Shown: positions 39,144 through 47,219 of the stretch, one piece after another
Numbering within the stretch: position 1 is the first letter of the stretch
Layout of the letters: each line of letters begins with the position of its first letter
Assembly: GCA_004297725.1 (NCBI GenBank)
Contig: SCUS01000193.1
Location: forward strand, 1-64,000
Reading direction: 5' to 3'
Length of the DNA: 64,000 nucleotides
Source of the DNA: Myxococcaceae bacterium
GTDB lineage: Bacteria; Myxococcota_A; Polyangia; Polyangiales; Ga0077539
Position numbers and translations under genes: made by a program
The notes under the pieces: generated by a model
Databases searched by the model: none
Seen by the model: only the letters and a program-made list of their open reading frames with translations
Told to the model about the DNA's origin: nothing

Positions 39144-39590
39144 ATGTCCGACGCCCACCGCCACGCCTCGGGCGCCGCCGACGCGCCCCTCGCAGCCACC
39201 CGCCGGTACAGCTTCACCCGCGTCGTCACCGCCGCGGGCGAAGCGAAGCTCACGATCCCGTTCTGCCAGCGCGGGAGCTGGGACGACTTCGGCATCGTCG
39301 AGCACCCCGAGCAGGAGGTCTTCGTCCACCGCCTCCTCGCGTCGCTCGGGGTCGCCGTGCGCTCCGGCTACCCCGGCGAGTTCGTCTTCCCTGACGTCGC
39401 CTCGCTCGAGCGCGCGTGGGCCGCCCTCGAAGCCGCGATTCAGGCGCCCGCCGCTGCGCCGCCCGCCGACGGCCGCGACGTCAGCGCCAGCGCCGCCATC
39501 GACGCGCGCTCAGGCGGCGACCTCAGCGTCACCGTACACGGCGTGCTCGACGCGCCCGCGCTGGCCGACCGCTTCGTCGCCGTCGGGTGA
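39144..39590 (+). CDS. Hypothetical protein upstream of the RpoB-like gene
   Basis: 148 aa from the ATG at MSDAHRHASGAADAPL. After a flexible start comes a folded-looking stretch, RYSFTRVVTAAGEAKLTIPFCQ, GSWDDFGIVEHPEQEVFVHRLLASLG, and a short C-terminal beta-rich region. No signal or membrane segment. Family unknown. It lies 52 bases before the RpoB-like ORF on the same strand, so the two may be one transcription unit. Confidence 0.6.
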   Translation: MSDAHRHASGAADAPLAATRRYSFTRVVTAAGEAKLTIPFCQRGSWDDFGIVEHPEQEVFVHRLLASLGVAVRSGYPGEFVFPDVASLERAWAALEAAIQAPAAAPPADGRDVSASAAIDARSGGDLSVTVHGVLDAPALADRFVAVG

Positions 39591-39642
39591 AGGGACGCTC
39601 CGATTGACAGCCCGCGCAGGGGGCGCGCACCAGTGGTGCGCC

Positions 39643-42357
39643 ATGCGCTCCGCCCACGCCACGACGCCCGCGCCGACGAGCCCCCTCGTGGGTCACCACC
39701 TGCGCTCCATGGCGCGCTTCCTCCAGGCGGGCGAGGACCCGACCGAGCGCCGCGACGAGGGCCTCCAGGGGGCGCTCCGCGCCGTCTTTCCCGTGCGATC
39801 GAGCGACGGGCTCGCGTCGCTGGAGTTCGTCGAGTACGCGCTCGAGCCGCCGCGCTTCGACGAGGCCGGGTGCCTGCACCGCGGGATGACCTTCGCCGCG
39901 CCGCTCAAGGTCACCGTGCGGATCATCATCTGGGACCCTCCAGGGGCGCTCGGGGACGCCCGAGCGATCCGCGACATCAAGGAGCAGCAGTGCTTCTTCG
40001 GCGAGGTCCCGCTCATGACGGCGCGCGGGACCTTCATCGCCGCGGGCCGCGAGCGCGTGTGCGTGCCGACGCTCCGTCCCCGGTCCGGGGTGCGCCGGGA
40101 GCGCGTGGGGGGCGCCGCCGTCGTGGTGTTTCGCGACGTGTACGGCGACGCGCTCACCTTCGAGCGGCGCGGCGGCGCGATCACGGCCCGCGTGCGCCTC
40201 GCGCCCCACACGCCGCCCGCGCTGGTGCTTCAGACGCGCGCAACGACCCGCGTCGTGCACCTCACGACGGACGGCGCCTTCGCGCCCTTCGACCAGGCCC
40301 CTCGCGCCGCGCCCGCCGCGCCCTGGGACGTGCACGCGCCCGACGGAAGCGTCGTCGCGCGCAAGGGGGAGAAGCTCACCGCGCGGCGATGCGCCCTGCT
40401 GCGCGACGCGGGGTGCCCGGGCGTCCCGCTCTCGCCGCGTGACCTCAAGCGCTACCGCGGCGCAGGCGACGTGCGGGCGCCCGACGGTGCCATCGCGCTG
40501 GGGCGAGACCGCCCGCTGAGCACCGCGGTGGTGCGTCGCCTCGTGGCCGCCGGGGTCGCGACCGCGGCGGTGTACCTCGCCGACGAGGAGCCCGCCCCAC
40601 CGGCGCCCGCCGTGGTCGCCGATGCGGACGCCGCGCTCGCCTGGGCCTTCGAGCACTTCGCGCGCTTCGAGCTCGACGAGGCGGGTCGCGCGGCGACCGA
40701 CGAGGCCCTGGGCGTGTCGTCGTCGCAAGGCGCCACGTCGCTCACCAGGGACGACCTCGAGGCGGCGTTCGCGTGGCTCGTCGATCCCTCGGACGGCGAC
40801 GCCCCGCGGTACGCGGCGGCCGCGGCCGGGGAGCAGCTCGCCGAGCGCGCGCTTCGCGGTCTGTGGGTCGTGGCCCGCGGAGCGCGCCTGCGCATGGACG
40901 CCAGCGAGGAGGTCGAGACCCTGATGCCGCACGACCTGCTGAACGCGGCCCCCCTGATGCGCGCGTTTCGCGCGTGGCTCGGTGCCGCGGACGCGTGCGC
41001 CCCGCTGGAGGCGGCGAACCCTCTCGCGGCGGTGTGCCACCTGCGCAGGGTCAGGGCGGAGGAGGGCGCCTCGTGGCCGTCGCCGCTCGACGCGTGCCCG
41101 AGCCCGCGCGGGCGCGTGTACGCCTCTCCCTCGGCCGCCGCCTCGCTGCCCCTCCATGTGGACCTCGGTGCCCGCGGGGAGCTCGTTCCGTCGCCCGAGG
41201 GAGCCGAGCGCCCGTGGCCGCTGGCCGAGGCGCTCTCGCCGACGCGCGCGCAGGACGCGCTGGCCGAGGCGCGTCGGGCGGCCGCTGCGCTGTGTGTGGC
41301 GGCGCCGCTGGTGGACCCGGAGGCGCCGAGGTCGCGCTCGGGCATCGAGGCCGAGGTCGCGCTCGCGGCGGGGGCCGTGATCCTGGCGGAGCGCGACGGC
41401 CGCGTGGCGGTGGTCGACGACCGGGTGGTGCTGGTGCTCCCCGACGACCCGAGCGCCGAGGTGCAGGTGTGCGCGCTGCGGGCCGAGCGCGCGACGCTGG
41501 CCGACGGGGCGCGCGTGCTCGCTGGCGACGTCGTCGCGGAGGGCGACGGCGTGAAGGGCGGCGCGCTGGCCCTCGGGCGACACGTCCGCGTGGCCTTCTC
41601 GGCGGAGCTCGCGGAGGGAGAGGTCCGCGTCTCCGAGCGCTTGTCGCGCGAGGGGTGCTTCGCGTCCCGGTCCCGCCCGGCCTATGAGGTCGAGCTGCGC
41701 GACACGTCGCTTGGGCGAGAGGAGCTCACCGCGACGCCGCCCGGGGTGACGGGCCCCGAGGCGCGCCACCTCGACGCGTCGGGCGTGGCGCTGGCCGGCG
41801 CCGCGCTGCGATCGGGCGAGGTGCTGGTGGGGAGGCGGACGCCCTCGGCCGACGGCGGCTGGCGCGACGCCTCGCTGCGGGCGCGCGACGCCTCGGCGAC
41901 GGTGCGCGGCGTGGCGTTCTTCGAGCGCCGGGGACACGAGCCGTCGCCTCGCTCGGAGTCGCTGCGCGAGGCCGAGCGGGCGCTGTGGGCGCGCGTCGAG
42001 GAGGTCGCCCGCACGGCGATGGCCCCGGAGGCGGCCGACGCGCTGGAGACCCTCGCAGAGCGTTGCCGAAGGCAGATCGAGCGGACGTACCGAGGCGACG
42101 ACCTGCCGCCGGGGGTCGCCGCGGTGGTGCGGGTGACGCTGGATGTCGAGCGGGCGCTCAGGCTCGGCGACCGCCTCGCAGACCGCCACGGGCTCGTGGC
42201 CGAGGTGCGCGCGTTCACGCGCGACGACCAGATGCCGACGCTGCCTGACGGGACCACGGCCGACGTGCTGCTCTCGGCGCACGCCCTCCCCTCGGGCACG
42301 CGCGCGGAGGCAGCGGCGGGCGAGCTCTACCTCGTCCTGCTGCCCGCGGGCGCCTGA
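39643..42357 (+). CDS. Divergent, shortened RNA polymerase beta-subunit (RpoB) paralog
   Basis: 904 aa, uninterrupted. Collinear with RpoB over much of its length. AIRDIKEQQCFFGEVPLMTA near 109 matches the beta DIKEQ-x5-GEIPLMT block, and RERVCVPTLRPRSGV the ERV-x3-LHRSPGV block. LMPHDLLNAAPLM (427) and NPLAAVCHLRRVRAEEGA (459) mark the rifampicin-pocket region ([22 protein letters not shown] in RpoB). GIEAEVALAAGAVILAERDG (567), ALALGRHVRVAF, VSERLSREG, EVELRDTSLGREEL (663-696), LPPGVAAVVRV (821), LGDRLADRHG (841) and MPTLPDGTTADVLL (863) follow in RpoB order. Usual RpoB is 1,340-1,400 aa. Missing are the central block with the ANMQRQAV motif and everything after the DGTPVDIVL region. The catalytic Lys of VKRR and of GDKMAGRHG appear as Glu and Arg. 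It cannot be the cell's functional RpoB. A TTG 39 bases upstream is an alternative start. Confidence 0.85.
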   Translation: MRSAHATTPAPTSPLVGHHLRSMARFLQAGEDPTERRDEGLQGALRAVFPVRSSDGLASLEFVEYALEPPRFDEAGCLHRGMTFAAPLKVTVRIIIWDPPGALGDARAIRDIKEQQCFFGEVPLMTARGTFIAAGRERVCVPTLRPRSGVRRERVGGAAVVVFRDVYGDALTFERRGGAITARVRLAPHTPPALVLQTRATTRVVHLTTDGAFAPFDQAPRAAPAAPWDVHAPDGSVVARKGEKLTARRCALLRDAGCPGVPLSPRDLKRYRGAGDVRAPDGAIALGRDRPLSTAVVRRLVAAGVATAAVYLADEEPAPPAPAVVADADAALAWAFEHFARFELDEAGRAATDEALGVSSSQGATSLTRDDLEAAFAWLVDPSDGDAPRYAAAAAGEQLAERALRGLWVVARGARLRMDASEEVETLMPHDLLNAAPLMRAFRAWLGAADACAPLEAANPLAAVCHLRRVRAEEGASWPSPLDACPSPRGRVYASPSAAASLPLHVDLGARGELVPSPEGAERPWPLAEALSPTRAQDALAEARRAAAALCVAAPLVDPEAPRSRSGIEAEVALAAGAVILAERDGRVAVVDDRVVLVLPDDPSAEVQVCALRAERATLADGARVLAGDVVAEGDGVKGGALALGRHVRVAFSAELAEGEVRVSERLSREGCFASRSRPAYEVELRDTSLGREELTATPPGVTGPEARHLDASGVALAGAALRSGEVLVGRRTPSADGGWRDASLRARDASATVRGVAFFERRGHEPSPRSESLREAERALWARVEEVARTAMAPEAADALETLAERCRRQIERTYRGDDLPPGVAAVVRVTLDVERALRLGDRLADRHGLVAEVRAFTRDDQMPTLPDGTTADVLLSAHALPSGTRAEAAAGELYLVLLPAGA

Positions 42358-42372
42358 GCTCTCCGCGGGCGC

Positions 42373-42846
42373 CTACGCCGCCGCGCCCCGGCCGAGCCAC
42401 CCCGCGAGGGCGCGCCCGTCGCCGGTCACGCGGACCACCGGGGCGTCCGCGGTCACGATGCCGGTCTCGGCTGCGAGCGCCGCGAGGAGCTCGGCCGCCC
42501 TGGCGAGCTGGAGGCCCGCGCCGCGGTCGACGCGCAGCGCCTCCGCCCGCTTGAGCTCCACGACGCAGACCGCCCGGCGCGCGGGGTCGGGCGACGACAT
42601 GTCGACCGCCGCGAAGTCGCCGCAGCGGCGCTGCTGGTGCGTGCGGAAGACCCAGTAGCGCGGGTGCCGCGTCAGCACCTCGCGCGCGAACGCGAGCTCG
42701 TCGCACTTGAACCCGAACGCGTGCACGACGTCGCCGGGGTCGACCCGGCGCTCGCGGTGCAGCGCGAACGACAGCCGCTCGATCACGTCGCGGCGCGCGA
42801 CCGCCCCTCGGGGCAGCCGGAGGAACCATGGAATCGTCCTGCTCAT
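42373..42846 (-). CDS. Putative PD-(D/E)XK-fold protein
   Basis: 157 aa from the ATG at MSRTIPWFLRLPRGAV. FKCDELAFAREVL is followed by RRCGDFAAVDMSS and AVCVVELKRAEAL; an Asp in DFAAVDM and the E-x-K of VVELKR fit a PD-(D/E)XK restriction-like core. The C-terminal part includes LAGWLGRGAAA. It could be a nuclease or a nuclease-fold regulator. Its stop lies 15 bases from that of the RpoB-like ORF (convergent). An inverted repeat 20 bases upstream of the start may be its operator. Confidence 0.55.
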   Translation of the reverse strand: MSRTIPWFLRLPRGAVARRDVIERLSFALHRERRVDPGDVVHAFGFKCDELAFAREVLTRHPRYWVFRTHQQRRCGDFAAVDMSSPDPARRAVCVVELKRAEALRVDRGAGLQLARAAELLAALAAETGIVTADAPVVRVTGDGRALAGWLGRGAAA

Positions 42847-42865
42847 GAGGCGCTCGATCTCCGCG

Positions 42866-42885
42866 GGCGCCGATCGTTCGGCGCC
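42866..42885. promoter_or_regulatory. Inverted repeat upstream of the PD-(D/E)XK-like gene
   Basis: GGCGCCGA, TCGT, TCGGCGCC: perfect eight-base arms around a four-base centre. It lies 20 bases upstream of the ATG at 42846. An operator or a leader hairpin; evidence is the symmetry only. Confidence 0.35.
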
Positions 42886-43101
42886 GCCCTTCGTCGTTGG
42901 GGAGGGACGTGGGGGGAGTCAGCGGAGGACGAGCATGGCGGCGGCGCGGGTGATACGGCCAGGCGCGCCCGGGAGCAAGCGATGGCCCGCGTGTCGCGAC
43001 CCATCGGCCGAGCGCGAGCAGCGCGGAGCAGGGTCTGCGGCCCAGGAGCCATCACATGCGCCATGGACACCTCAGCGCGGCTGGCCGTACGTTCGAGCCC
43101 G

Positions 43102-44817
43102 ATGCGCCGAGCCGATGGCCTGATCCCCTGTGCCCTCAGCCTCGGGGCCCTTGGCGTGGCGGGGCCCGCATGCCGCAGCCCGGAGTGCCCGATCGTGAAG
43201 GCTTCCGGGCACGTCGTCGTCGAGTTCGAGGGGCGCGGCTCGGCGTCGGCCTTCGTCGCCGTCGGCGACTGCAGCGGCGACGGGCGCCCCGATGTCATCA
43301 ACGGGACGCACCTCTTCGTCGCGCGGCCCGACGGGACCTTCGACGCGAGCGAGCTCGGGGCGACCATCCGCTCGAACGCGTCGGCTGCCACGCTCGTCGA
43401 CCTCGACGCGGACGGCGTGGCCGACCTGGTCACCGCCGGCCCTGACGTCGCGTGGTTCCGGGGGCGCGGAGCGTGCGCGTTCGATGCGGGGATGCAGCTC
43501 GCCGCGCCGACCGGAGGAGAGCCCAGCCAGGTGCTCGCCACGGACATCGACCTCGACGGGCTCACCGACCTCGCGGTCTCGTACACCGGGCGCGCCGCGT
43601 CGCCGATCGTACTGCTCACCGCGCGCGGCGACGGCCGCTTCGTCGACCGCACGCCCGCCTTCACACGCCGCGCAGCGGGCGACCCCTACCTGGGATACGG
43701 GACCTTCTTCGACGACATCGACGGCGACGGCGCCCGCGACCTCTTCGTCATCGCAGACTTCGACCACGGCTGGCTGGGCTGGGGTCGGCGCTCCGACGAG
43801 CCCGCGTTCGACCAGGACGCGCGGCTGACCTCGGCCTTCGCCGACGCGCATCCGATGAGCCTCTGTCCGCTCGACTACGACCGCGACGGGCGCATGGACT
43901 ACTTCCTCAGCGGCGTCACCGGAGCCAACCTGCTCCTGCGCGCCACCGGGCGTCGCGACCTCGCACCCGACGCCGACGCCGCTCCGATCGCGCCGCGCTC
44001 GACGGACTTCGCCTGGGGCTGCGCCGCGCTCGACGCCGACCTCGACGGCTGGACCGACCTGATGGTGCTCTCGCTGAACGGCCGCGACAGCGGGGCGGCG
44101 CCCGCGACGCTCTACCTCAACCAGCGCGGCGGCTCGTTCGGCTGCGCCTCCTCCGAGGTCTTCGCCGCGACGACGCAGGCGCAGCGCCTCGCGTGCGGTG
44201 ACTTCGCGCTCGACGGGCGGCCGCACTGCCTGGCGAGCGACCGCGCGATGCGGGGGCTCGTGGTGCTGCGCGACGAGCTGACGCCGCGCGGGAATTGGGT
44301 GGGCCTGAGGCTCCGTGGAACCGTCTCGTCCGCGGAGGCCTCGGGCGCTCGCGTGAGCCTCGACGGCGAGTGGCCGCCGCTGGTGGTGGTCGCCGGGGGA
44401 CAGTCGCCGGTCGGCGGCGAGCACGACCGCGGCGTGCTGCTCGCGGTCGGCTCGCGCGCCCGAGCGGACGTGACGATCGCGTGGCCGAGCGGGGTGCGGC
44501 AGACGCTCCGGGGGATCGAGGCCAACCGGTACACCGCCGTCGTGGAGCCTCGGGTGCTCTCGGTCTCCCCGCGGGTGGCTCCCGCGGATGGCGACTCCCT
44601 CGTGGAGGTCGTGGTGGACCTGGACGCCGTGGGCGCCCGCGGGGTGTCCATCGAGTGCCGCGGTGAGTGCGACTGGACGGGGCCCGCCGCGGCCGACGCC
44701 GCAGGCCGGATGCACCGCTGGCTGCGGGCGCCGACGAGCGCTGGAAGCGCGCGCGTCGAGGTGTCTCTCGACGGCGTTCCGCTCGCGGTGCGGCCGCGCG
44801 TGCGCTTCGGGTCGTAG
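43102..44817 (+). CDS. FG-GAP / ASPIC-UnbV repeat protein, exported
   Basis: 571 aa from the ATG at MRRADGLIPCALSLGALGVAGPAC, giving a signal with a plausible lipidatable Cys; another ATG 39 bases upstream is possible. Seven or so FG-GAP units with Ca2+ loops (DCSGDGRPD, DLDADGVAD, DIDLDGLTD, DIDGDGARD, DYDRDGRMD, DADLDGWTD). The C-terminal part, GNWVGLRLRGTVSS and VTIAWPSGVRQTLRGIEANRYTAVVE, matches the ASPIC/UnbV domain. A cell-surface binding protein is the usual interpretation. The 255 bases upstream contain only the inverted repeat at 42866. Confidence 0.83.
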   Translation: MRRADGLIPCALSLGALGVAGPACRSPECPIVKASGHVVVEFEGRGSASAFVAVGDCSGDGRPDVINGTHLFVARPDGTFDASELGATIRSNASAATLVDLDADGVADLVTAGPDVAWFRGRGACAFDAGMQLAAPTGGEPSQVLATDIDLDGLTDLAVSYTGRAASPIVLLTARGDGRFVDRTPAFTRRAAGDPYLGYGTFFDDIDGDGARDLFVIADFDHGWLGWGRRSDEPAFDQDARLTSAFADAHPMSLCPLDYDRDGRMDYFLSGVTGANLLLRATGRRDLAPDADAAPIAPRSTDFAWGCAALDADLDGWTDLMVLSLNGRDSGAAPATLYLNQRGGSFGCASSEVFAATTQAQRLACGDFALDGRPHCLASDRAMRGLVVLRDELTPRGNWVGLRLRGTVSSAEASGARVSLDGEWPPLVVVAGGQSPVGGEHDRGVLLAVGSRARADVTIAWPSGVRQTLRGIEANRYTAVVEPRVLSVSPRVAPADGDSLVEVVVDLDAVGARGVSIECRGECDWTGPAAADAAGRMHRWLRAPTSAGSARVEVSLDGVPLAVRPRVRFGS

Positions 44818-44832
44818 CGCCGCCGGTCGACG

Positions 44833-44848
44833 CGCCCCGGCCGGGGCG
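44833..44848. terminator. Possible bidirectional terminator palindrome
   Basis: CGCCCCGG-CCGGGGCG, a 16-base perfect palindrome with no loop, between convergent genes at 44817 and 44916. No U-tract follows; placement is the only support for termination. Confidence 0.3.
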
Positions 44849-44915
44849 TGCCGCATCTCGCGGACGACCTGGGCAGGGGAAACGCTGCGGGGGCCCTCCA
44901 GCAGCCCGATCGCCG

Positions 44916-46214
44916 TCAGCCCCGGCGCGGCTCCCGCGCAAGGTAGGCCCGCCGCCACGGGGCGCCCCCCGGCGGGTGCCACTCGAGCGTCACCCACGCC
45001 CCCGCGACCTCCAGGCGATCGGGCGCCCCGAGGGCCGCCGGGAGGAGCGCGAGGCGCCGCCCACCCGAGCACACCGCCGTCTCGCCCGACCCGAGCGGGA
45101 GCGCGAGCACGATGTCCCCGAGGGTCGCCCGCGCGGCGATCACGGGGCGCGTCGGGTGCAGCGACGACGGCGGTGCGAGGCCCGCGAGGAGGTCGCGCGA
45201 CACCTCGGCGCGGGTCACCGGGTCGTGCGCCCAGAGGCGGGCGACGCCGGGCGCGCAGACCACCACCGCGAAGCCGCCGTCGTCCAGCGCATGGTCGCTC
45301 GCGGCGCTGCGCGGGCGATCGAGGAGCTCGGTGTCCGGCGGGCGCCAGGTGACCACCGACCCGTCGCGGTGCACCCGCCGTAGCGCCATGGGCATGGTGC
45401 GGTACGGAGGCGGGCCGGTCGCCACGCCCACCATGCCGGAGAGGGTGTCGGGGTCCCACCAGGTGGCGGACCAGGCCTCGAGCGGCGCCGCCCACCGGCG
45501 AACGGTCCCGAGCGGGTCTTCGGGGAGAAAGGTGACCGGGTGCGTCCACGTGGCCTCGTCGAGGTCGCCCGGCGACCAGGGGCGCGGCGAACGGTCGCTC
45601 ACGTCGCAGAGGACCGCGAACTCCCGCGCGTCGGGCGAGGGCAGCCACCACGGCGTGAGCGCGACGCCCGCGTCGTGGCGGCGAGCCTCCGCAACGTCGA
45701 CGGAGAGCAGGGCCGCGAGCGTGCGCCCGTCGACGAGCTCCGCGACGGCGCCGTGCGCCACGTGCGCCCGCCACGCGAGGGGCTCTGGCGTCGTGGGCAC
45801 GAAGGCGTCTCCGCCGGGCGCGAGCACCAGCCCGCCGTCCCCCGTGAGGATCACCTGGCCGGCCGCGACCGCGGTGATCCAGCGCGCGCCCGGAACCGCG
45901 AGGGCCCGCTCGCACCCGCCATCGGGCAGCGCATGCACGCGCAGGACGCCGTCGTCGCCGAGGGCGCAGAGGGTGTCGGCGTCGAGGAGCTCGATCGAGC
46001 GCAGCCCCCCCGGCGCGGGCACGAAGGTCACCACGCGGGCCTCCGCGAGGTCGATCACCCAGGTGCCGAGAGGGCGGGCCTCCCCGCGGAAGGCGTCGCG
46101 CACCGCGATCGCGACGGTGCCTCCGTCCGGCGAGCGCACCGAGGCGTCGCTCGGCCGGTAGCCCGACACCACCACGAGCTCGCCGACGCGCTCGACCAGG
46201 GGCGACCCGCTCAC
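44916..46214 (-). CDS. Beta-propeller-like hypothetical with GTG start
   Basis: 432 aa from a GTG (MSGSPLVERVGELVVVSG); upstream in-frame sequence runs through a Uma2 pseudogene and is not protein-like. Blade-type units include RPSDASVRSPDGGTVAIAV, LDADTLCALGDDGVLRVHAL, GQVILTGDGGLVLAPGG and GGFAVVVCAPGVARLWAHD. No signal peptide. Similar in style to the cytosolic propeller at 16664-17893. The gene's 5' end abuts the Uma2 fragment, so it may have lost its original start or promoter by that rearrangement. Confidence 0.6.
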   Translation of the reverse strand: MSGSPLVERVGELVVVSGYRPSDASVRSPDGGTVAIAVRDAFRGEARPLGTWVIDLAEARVVTFVPAPGGLRSIELLDADTLCALGDDGVLRVHALPDGGCERALAVPGARWITAVAAGQVILTGDGGLVLAPGGDAFVPTTPEPLAWRAHVAHGAVAELVDGRTLAALLSVDVAEARRHDAGVALTPWWLPSPDAREFAVLCDVSDRSPRPWSPGDLDEATWTHPVTFLPEDPLGTVRRWAAPLEAWSATWWDPDTLSGMVGVATGPPPYRTMPMALRRVHRDGSVVTWRPPDTELLDRPRSAASDHALDDGGFAVVVCAPGVARLWAHDPVTRAEVSRDLLAGLAPPSSLHPTRPVIAARATLGDIVLALPLGSGETAVCSGGRRLALLPAALGAPDRLEVAGAWVTLEWHPPGGAPWRRAYLAREPRRG

Positions 46215-46315
46215 CACCGCTCGCCGTGCCCCGCCATCGCGTAGACCTCGCCGTCCCACAGGAGGCTCTGCTCCTCGGCGCCCGCCGACATCCGAAGCCG
46301 CGAGATCGCAATCAT
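46211..46315 (-). pseudogene. Uma2 pseudogene fragment (N-terminal 34 codons)
   Basis: Starts MIAISRLRMSAGAEEQSLLWDGEVYAMAG, almost the same as the start of the intact Uma2 protein at 30983-31546. An internal 24-base in-frame deletion removes DEYLVREA, apparently between two short CCGCC direct repeats. After YAMAG the homology ends and TGA follows. The stop overlaps the GTG of the propeller gene, so a decayed Uma2 copy has become fused to that gene's 5' end. Upstream non-coding sequence (46316-46396) also resembles that of the intact copy for about 20 bases. Confidence 0.85.
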
Positions 46316-46396
46316 GCCCCGATCGTATCGCGTCGCATTCGGTGCGCATGGCCGAGGCGGAGGGTCGCTTCGCGCAGGTGCTTCGAGCGGCCTGGA

Positions 46397-47146
46397 TCAG
46401 GGCGTGGGTGCCTGGGTCCACCCGCAGCCGCGCGGGAAGGCCGTCGGCCCGGCGTCGGCGTACGCCTGCGCCCACGACCGGTAGAAGCTCTGGGTGCGCC
46501 GCACGAAGTCCGCGAGCTCGGGGTCGCGCGCCGCGGCGGCGGTCATCCACTCGGCGGTCGGCACGATGAGCCCGGTGGCGCTGCCCAGGCCGGGCACGCG
46601 CGTCGACAGGCGGTGCACCGAAGGGCCCTCCGCCCACGGGTCGGCCGGGTCTTCCGTCGGGCGCATCCCGGGCTGATCGGACCACGCCTCGATGAAGGTC
46701 ATCTCGCCCTGGTCGTTGAAGGTGAACTCCTCGAAGATGGGGCACGGCCCGCGGGCGTACTGGAAGGAGATCCGGCACCGCGCGAAGGGCTGCACCGGGA
46801 AGGCGCGGCAGTCGCGGGTGGGCACCGTCGAGGGCTCGACGCTCAGCGCGAGGCGCGTGCCCGTGATCATCTGCATGCGCTCGTAGCCGGTGAGCAGGTA
46901 CCAGGGCGGCCACTCCCAGCGCGCCACGCGCGCGGAGTAGCTGGGAACGATCGCCGGGTCGGCGCGCGTGTCGAGCGTGTCGAAGTACAGGTTGGCCTGC
47001 GCGACGTAGTACGCGGGCGTCTGCCGAGGGCGAAGCGCGGTGGAGAGGGCGGCCTCGGGCGACGGCGCCGGCGCCGGGTCGCCTCCGCACGCCCCCGTCA
47101 CGGACGCGAGGGCGAGGCACCGGGCGATCGTCGTGGGCTTCGTCAT
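46397..47146 (-). CDS. Exported hypothetical lipoprotein
   Basis: 249 aa from the ATG at MTKPTTIARCLALASVTGAC; a lipobox (VTGAC) precedes a Pro/Ala linker. The body contains ARWEWPPWYLLTGYERMQMI, RISFQYARGPCPIFEEFTFNDQGEMTFIEAWSD and several Cys likely to form disulfides. No family recognised. The FTFNDQGEMTFIEAW stretch is reminiscent of SnoaL-like folds, but this is weak. It is upstream of the propeller gene on the same strand. Confidence 0.65.
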   Translation of the reverse strand: MTKPTTIARCLALASVTGACGGDPAPAPSPEAALSTALRPRQTPAYYVAQANLYFDTLDTRADPAIVPSYSARVARWEWPPWYLLTGYERMQMITGTRLALSVEPSTVPTRDCRAFPVQPFARCRISFQYARGPCPIFEEFTFNDQGEMTFIEAWSDQPGMRPTEDPADPWAEGPSVHRLSTRVPGLGSATGLIVPTAEWMTAAAARDPELADFVRRTQSFYRSWAQAYADAGPTAFPRGCGWTQAPTP

Positions 47147-47219
47147 GGAGGCCACGGTGGCCCCCGGAGGGCCCCGCGCGTCAAGCGACGACGACCTCGC
47201 GGCCGTACCGGGGTGCTCC

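Noticed and set aside
39643-42357. The cell's housekeeping rpoB
   Set aside because: About 440 residues too short, catalytic lysines and the central conserved block are missing, and no rpoC or ribosomal gene is beside it.
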